Shown: positions 12,737 through 16,387 of the stretch, one piece after another
Position numbering within the stretch: the stretch's first letter is position 1
Layout: the number at the start of each line of letters is the position of its first letter
NCBI GenBank assembly: GCA_023131935.1
Contig: JAGLYY010000200.1
Location: 1-16,387, forward strand
From: Spirochaetales bacterium
GTDB lineage: Bacteria > Spirochaetota > Spirochaetia > JAGLYY01
Length of the DNA stretch: 16,387 bases
Reading direction: 5' to 3'
Made by a program: the position numbers and the translations under genes
Notes under the pieces: model-generated
Seen by the model: only the letters and a program-made list of their open reading frames with translations
The model's database searches: none
What the model was told of the DNA's origin: nothing

Positions 12737-14184
12737 TTATTCTCCTTATCTTCGATCCCGGCCATTTCTGAAAATATATGACGCATGTTTTTATATGTTT
12801 CCCGATACATAGAAAAAAGATTGTCATACAGGTTCTTGTTATCATTCTCCGGTTTGAACACTTTTCCGATTTTCACATTTTTCTCGGACGCTTCTCCCAG
12901 AGAGGAAAACTCACCGAGGCCATAAAGAGCGACACAGAGATTCCCTACGAGTTCAGATTCACTAATTTCCGGAACTAAAATGCTTTTCCCGGTGATATCC
13001 GCTTTGATCTGATTCCAGAGTTCGCTCTTCGCGGGATTTCCGGTAATTCTGAGCTCATCTACAAAGATATCATGTTCCTCCATGACAGACAGGACATCAC
13101 GGATTGCAAATCCAGTGGACTCTATAACGGCCCTGGCCATCTCCTCCACACCGTGATGTAACGCAAGCCCGGTAAATACACCCCTCGCGTGAGGGTCCCA
13201 GATTGGGGCTCTTTCACCTGTCAGGTAGGGAAGAAAAAGTAATTTTCCCGATCCTGCTCTCGCCTGTGAAGCCTTTTTAAACAGCTGCGCAAATGAGATC
13301 TCTTTACCAAAGAATATACTTTTAAACCAATCCAGCGCTTTCCCGGAAGTCGAGATGATACCTGTGACGTTCCAGTACTCCCGGACAATATGCCTGTAAC
13401 ACAGGAGTCTGGAATCATCGACTTTTTTCTGAGAACAGATATTGATTCCCTCGGAGGTCCCCGCTCTATCACACCCTCTTCCAGGTACGACCGTGGCAGT
13501 ACCCAGAAGCGACATGAGGAAATCGGGGCCCCCGGCAAAGACGGGAACACCGCTTTTGATTCCCATGGTTTTTGCAGCCCGTTTTGTCACGTTCCCTGCC
13601 GGATGTCCGAAATCAACAAAAGGGGGAAATTTTTCTTTATCCATATCAAGCAGGGTGATCAGTTCATCAGTCCAGATAAATTTTTCCAGCCCATCCCCGG
13701 GGAAAACCATCACCGCCCCTCCTGTCAGGAAATATGTGATATATTCGGGACAGGAAAAAAAGAAACAGGTTTTTTCGAAAATCTCCGGTTTATTACGTTT
13801 TATCCAAAGAACTTTTGGGAGAAAAAAAGTGGGATCAACATATTCCCCGCTCTGCTCTTTTATTATCTTCGCCTCTTCAATCCCCCGGCGATCCATCCAT
13901 GTCATAGCTGGATAAAGAGGTTTTCCGTCACCTCCTGTTGGTACCAGGGTGGGACCGTTTCCACTCACAACAATAGCCCGCAGATCTTTCCTGGAATCTG
14001 AAAGAAGATTTGGAACAAGCTTTTTCATTACGTTGATCCATTCTTCAGGGTCCGCTTCATGGATCAGTGGGTTATCAGATTCGAAAAGACCAACAGGAAG
14101 GGAAGCTTTTTTTATCAGTCTTCCATCTAGGGAGAAGAGAGCGCCCTTTAGCGCAGTCGTTCCGATATCAAAGACAAGTATCAT
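12733..14184 (-). CDS. FGGY-family carbohydrate kinase (xylulokinase-like)
   Basis: A 483-residue sugar kinase of the FGGY family, length normal. The N-terminal phosphate-binding motif FDIGTTALKGALF (5-17) has Asp6. The MTWMDRRG motif (94-101) is the usual W-x-D-x-R element. Asp221 in FAGGPDFLMSLLG is the probable catalytic base. The C-terminal stretch LPYLTGERAPIWDPHARGVF is the family's sugar-kinase signature 2 region, and RITGNPAKSELWNQIKADIT contains the adenine-site G-G-like turn. In xylulokinases the segment ahead of the W-D-R motif reads GQMHG; here it is SGNGP, so the substrate may differ. It overlaps the dehydrogenase gene by one base (TAATG) and the aldolase gene by four. Together these suggest phosphorylation of the ketose made by the dehydrogenase. 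LsrK-like function is the alternative. Confidence 0.9.
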   Translation of the reverse strand: MILVFDIGTTALKGALFSLDGRLIKKASLPVGLFESDNPLIHEADPEEWINVMKKLVPNLLSDSRKDLRAIVVSGNGPTLVPTGGDGKPLYPAMTWMDRRGIEEAKIIKEQSGEYVDPTFFLPKVLWIKRNKPEIFEKTCFFFSCPEYITYFLTGGAVMVFPGDGLEKFIWTDELITLLDMDKEKFPPFVDFGHPAGNVTKRAAKTMGIKSGVPVFAGGPDFLMSLLGTATVVPGRGCDRAGTSEGINICSQKKVDDSRLLCYRHIVREYWNVTGIISTSGKALDWFKSIFFGKEISFAQLFKKASQARAGSGKLLFLPYLTGERAPIWDPHARGVFTGLALHHGVEEMARAVIESTGFAIRDVLSVMEEHDIFVDELRITGNPAKSELWNQIKADITGKSILVPEISESELVGNLCVALYGLGEFSSLGEASEKNVKIGKVFKPENDNKNLYDNLFSMYRETYKNMRHIFSEMAGIEDKENK

Positions 14185-15209
14185 TAATTGGCCTCATGTT
14201 CCAGAAGAACTCTATAGGTTTCGCTGGTCATTGCCGCTCTTATCCCATCCTCAATTTCAGAAAAACCGATTTTTTTACTCACCAGTGATTTGACATCAAT
14301 AAAACCGAACGATAGAAGACGCACCGCAATGTGGAAATCATGCTCTGTTCTTCCTTCACTACCGGTTACAAGATACTCATTTCGGTGAAGAGTATTCGCG
14401 TCAACCGGAAAATCGGGCTTATCACCATAAGAAGTGTAAATATTTACCCGGCCGGTTTTTGAAAGGGCATCCAGAGCGCTGCTTAAAGCTGCGTGAGCCG
14501 GACTTGTAATTACAACCGCGTCCACCCCTCTTCCATCGGTGAGTTTCATTATTATTCGTGTAAGGTTTTCGTTTTTTGGGTCTATGGTAACCGCGGCCCC
14601 TAGCTCGGAGGCTTTCCCGAGACGTTTAACATCCGGATCTGAAACAAAAACCCGGGCACCCATAGCGCGGGCAACCTGCAGATGCATAAGGCCCATAGAT
14701 CCGGAACCGAGAATTAAAAGATCCTCCCCCAAAGTAAGATTGATCTTTTTCAGTGACCTGATACAGCAAGCTACCGGTTCGGCGAACGCGGCTTCCTCGA
14801 AGGAAAGAGAATCGGGAATAGGAAAGACCTGGTAAGCTTTGACAGCTATATATTCGCCAAACCCGCCTAGTATCCGGGTCCCCTGCTTAAACCTGTGCCG
14901 GCACATGTTTGATTGACCGGTCCTGCAGTAATAACACTCTCCACACCGTGTGACAAGATCCAGGGCAGCCGGTGTGCCGGAATGTAAATCTGAGAGGACA
15001 TCAGGTCCCACTTCCACAACTTCCCCGGAAACTTCGTGCCCGGGGATAATAGGATAAAATATTTTCATATCACCCTGGTACAGGCGCTGTTCGAGAGTAC
15101 AGATACCGCAGTTTTTCAATTTTACCAGTACTTCATCCGATTTTATAACGGGAGTATCAACTTCTCTTACTTCAATATTTCCCGGGCTTACCAAAACTGC
15201 CGCCTTCAT
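14184..15209 (-). CDS. zinc-dependent medium-chain dehydrogenase (sorbitol/threonine dehydrogenase-like)
   Basis: A 341-residue NAD(P)-dependent dehydrogenase of the MDR superfamily. The catalytic zinc ligands are Cys37 (CGICTLEQ), His58-Glu59 (PGHEVSG) and Glu144 (FAEPVACC). The structural zinc has Cys89, Cys92, Cys95 and Cys103 (CGECYYCRTGQSNMC). The Rossmann turn is GSGSMG (168-173), followed by Asp191 in FVSDPDVKR at the end of the second strand, favouring NAD over NADP. Family members oxidise secondary alcohols, commonly polyols, to ketones. The ATG is preceded by AAGGAGAAAA and lies 9 bp after the permease stop. Its stop overlaps the kinase start. It probably makes the ketose that the kinase phosphorylates; the polyol itself cannot be named. 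Confidence 0.92.
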   Translation of the reverse strand: MKAAVLVSPGNIEVREVDTPVIKSDEVLVKLKNCGICTLEQRLYQGDMKIFYPIIPGHEVSGEVVEVGPDVLSDLHSGTPAALDLVTRCGECYYCRTGQSNMCRHRFKQGTRILGGFGEYIAVKAYQVFPIPDSLSFEEAAFAEPVACCIRSLKKINLTLGEDLLILGSGSMGLMHLQVARAMGARVFVSDPDVKRLGKASELGAAVTIDPKNENLTRIIMKLTDGRGVDAVVITSPAHAALSSALDALSKTGRVNIYTSYGDKPDFPVDANTLHRNEYLVTGSEGRTEHDFHIAVRLLSFGFIDVKSLVSKKIGFSEIEDGIRAAMTSETYRVLLEHEAN

Positions 15210-15218
15210 TTTTTCTCC

Positions 15219-16127
15219 TTATTCTGTGCTGGTCTTGTGATGCCGCCAGATGGAATAACCGATCATAGCGACCACAGTAATAATATAGGGAAATGCCAGA
15301 ATGAATTCCGCGGGGATATTGATTGCTCCCTGGGCATAGTTGGAAAAACTCTCGGCAAATCCAAATACGAATGAAGCAATAAGAATACCTATAGGGGTCT
15401 TATTGCCCAGATAGATGACTACCAGGGCAATCCAGCCGCGCCCCGAGGTAATATTTGGCACGAAAGCGGAAAGGTTCAGAGTGAGAATCGCCCCTGCAAG
15501 ACCACAGGTAAAACCGGAGATCAAGATCGCCGCCAATTGGTAGCTGGCGGGTCTTAACCCCAGGGAAGCGATAGTAGACTTTCCCAGACCGGTACCCCTG
15601 AGCCTGAGCCCGAAGGGGGTATGATAGATGACCACAGCAGCTATAATTAAACAAAGCCAGCTAATATAAACCAGGATATTGTGGCCAATCAGCAGATCAC
15701 CCAGTACAGGAATCCCCTGAAGAGCGGGGATGGAGAGGACAGGCAGTTTGGGAATATTTTCGAAGCGGATTACCCCTTTACTCCCGAATAACTGAAAAGC
15801 AAGCACAACAGTGAGCCCCGAAGCCAGAAGGTTTGTGGCAAGGCCGGCAATAAAAATATTCGCCTTCAGGTGCAGGCTTATGACACCGAACAGCAGGGCG
15901 ACCAGCATGGAGGAGAGGATTCCCAGGGTGATTCCAAGGAATATGCTTCCCGTTGCGGCGGTAAAGACAACGCTGAAAAAGGCCCCAATGAGCATCAATC
16001 CTTCAAGGGCAATGTTAAGCATACCGGCGAGTTCGGTAAATAACCCTCCTATAGCGGCGAGTAAGAAGGGGGTCATTATTCCCACGGCATTGTGAATCAG
16101 TGGAAAAGTGAATTCATTACCACTCAT
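15219..16127 (-). CDS. ABC transporter permease, BMP-type nucleoside/simple-sugar family (YufQ/RnsD-like)
   Basis: A 302-residue inner-membrane permease with about eight hydrophobic spans. The signature FTELAGMLNIALEGLMLIGAF (about 30-50, beginning after LLAAIGGL) is diagnostic for the nucleoside/simple-sugar permeases of the branched-chain-like group, typified by YufQ and RnsD. The loop HTPFGLRLRGTGLGKSTIAS and GLRPASYQLAAILISG are the usual inter-domain coupling region. Such permeases pair with a second, YufP/RnsC-type permease, an ATPase with two cassettes, and a BMP-family binding lipoprotein. The gene overlaps the upstream partner by four bases (ATGA). The transporter family imports nucleosides in well-studied cases; here the downstream dehydrogenase, kinase and aldolase point to a sugar, polyol or nucleoside-derived substrate. 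Confidence 0.93.
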   Translation of the reverse strand: MSGNEFTFPLIHNAVGIMTPFLLAAIGGLFTELAGMLNIALEGLMLIGAFFSVVFTAATGSIFLGITLGILSSMLVALLFGVISLHLKANIFIAGLATNLLASGLTVVLAFQLFGSKGVIRFENIPKLPVLSIPALQGIPVLGDLLIGHNILVYISWLCLIIAAVVIYHTPFGLRLRGTGLGKSTIASLGLRPASYQLAAILISGFTCGLAGAILTLNLSAFVPNITSGRGWIALVVIYLGNKTPIGILIASFVFGFAESFSNYAQGAINIPAEFILAFPYIITVVAMIGYSIWRHHKTSTE

Positions 16128-16387
16128 TTGTGTACCCTCTTACGATACCTGATAAATCTGTAGATCGATTGGGCGGTTATCAGGTAAAAGATGATCGATT
16201 GGATGATAGTCGCGATCTCGAAGGTAACGTCCGAGTGGAGCATGGCGGCCTTGGCTCCCGCCCCGAGATAGGCAAAGAAAAGCGCGGCCGGCAATACGCC
16301 AAGGGGGTGGTTTCTTGCAATCAAGGCAACCGCAATACCATTCCAGCCCATACCAAAGGTGAACTCTTTTAAGGCCATATGGTGAGT
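16124..16387 (-). CDS. ABC transporter permease, YufP/RnsC-like (5' part outside window)
   Basis: The last 87 residues of the partner permease; the frame runs through the right edge of the window without a stop or a credible start (an internal Met at 16378 is not the start). The stretch FTFGMGWNGIAVALIARNHP is typical of the C-terminal quarter of these proteins, followed by two hydrophobic spans (PAALFFAYLGAGAKA and FEIATIIQSIIFYLITA) and a basic end, RFIRYRKRVHK. Its TGA overlaps the ATG of the next permease by four bases, as is common for this pair. The rest, the ATPase and the binding protein should lie to the right. Confidence 0.88.
   Translation of the reverse strand, partial: THHMALKEFTFGMGWNGIAVALIARNHPLGVLPAALFFAYLGAGAKAAMLHSDVTFEIATIIQSIIFYLITAQSIYRFIRYRKRVHK

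Noticed and set aside
13390..14001. Plus-strand open frame of 203 codons
   Set aside because: Opposite the FGGY kinase, whose catalytic motifs are intact; frame openness reflects the codon bias of the real gene.
11942..14184. Autoinducer-2 (lsr) processing operon, because an FGGY kinase and a LsrF-type aldolase are together
   Set aside because: The permeases are of the nucleoside (BMP) type rather than LsrC/LsrD type, a zinc dehydrogenase is included, and no LsrG or LsrB is seen. Kept only as a weak alternative.

Overview
The window reads as a chromosomal segment of a Gram-negative-type bacterium, most likely a free-living, fermentative spirochaete. Support for that lineage is indirect. Three lipoproteins carry relaxed signal-peptidase II sites (FAAC, LESC, FAGC, two with Phe at -3), which is typical of spirochaetes. 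Base composition is moderate, and the amino-acid and sugar catabolism suits an anaerobe. No rRNA, tRNA or phage gene is present to settle it.

Left part (1-4470, all on the minus strand, transcribed from about 4470 towards 1): a canonical preQ1-I riboswitch overlaps the ribosome binding site of a YhhQ/VUT-family queuosine-precursor transporter. Next come a possible small ORF with no standard start codon, a fused formimidoyltransferase-cyclodeaminase (FTCD), imidazolonepropionase (HutI), and the N-terminal two thirds of a PhzF-family protein that runs off the window. HutI and FTCD are the last two steps of histidine degradation via formiminoglutamate and feed one-carbon units to tetrahydrofolate. 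Histidase and urocanase are not in the window.

A 400-base non-coding stretch (about 4431-4832) holds the riboswitch, two A/T-rich hairpins, three GC-rich palindromes of a dispersed-repeat type, and the first 16 codons of what looks like a HEPN partner gene. That remnant follows an MNT-type nucleotidyltransferase (4833-5174), so it looks like a decayed HEPN/MNT toxin-antitoxin pair.

The middle (5252-8066, minus) encodes three lipoproteins of LPP20-like character. A perfect 11-bp hairpin separates the first gene from the other two, which overlap by one base. Divergent from them, on the plus strand, are an 80-aa protein resembling a heavy-metal-associated (HMA) domain without its cysteines, preceded by a good promoter but no Shine-Dalgarno, and a 664-aa protein I do not recognise. 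A convergent minus-strand gene encodes a DUF1707/LiaF-like protein.

The next gap (11093-11455) holds an inverted pair of GGCTGTAGG-type low-complexity repeats around an 81-bp internal fragment of a four-helix-bundle (S23 / 23S rRNA intervening-sequence) protein gene. It is followed by nrdR on the plus strand.

The right part (11942-16387, minus) is a tight operon of overlapping or nearly abutting genes: two permeases of a BMP-type nucleoside/simple-sugar ABC importer (the upstream one cut by the window edge), a zinc-dependent polyol-type dehydrogenase, an FGGY sugar kinase and a DhnA-type class I aldolase. The order suggests uptake, oxidation to a ketose, phosphorylation and aldol cleavage of a polyol or sugar. 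The substrate cannot be read from the sequence.

I see no wholly new system. The points most worth following are the decayed HEPN/MNT locus beside palindromes, the S23 fragment inside an inverted repeat, the 664-aa orphan with its degenerate HMA-like neighbour, the lipoprotein trio and the unassigned sugar operon.
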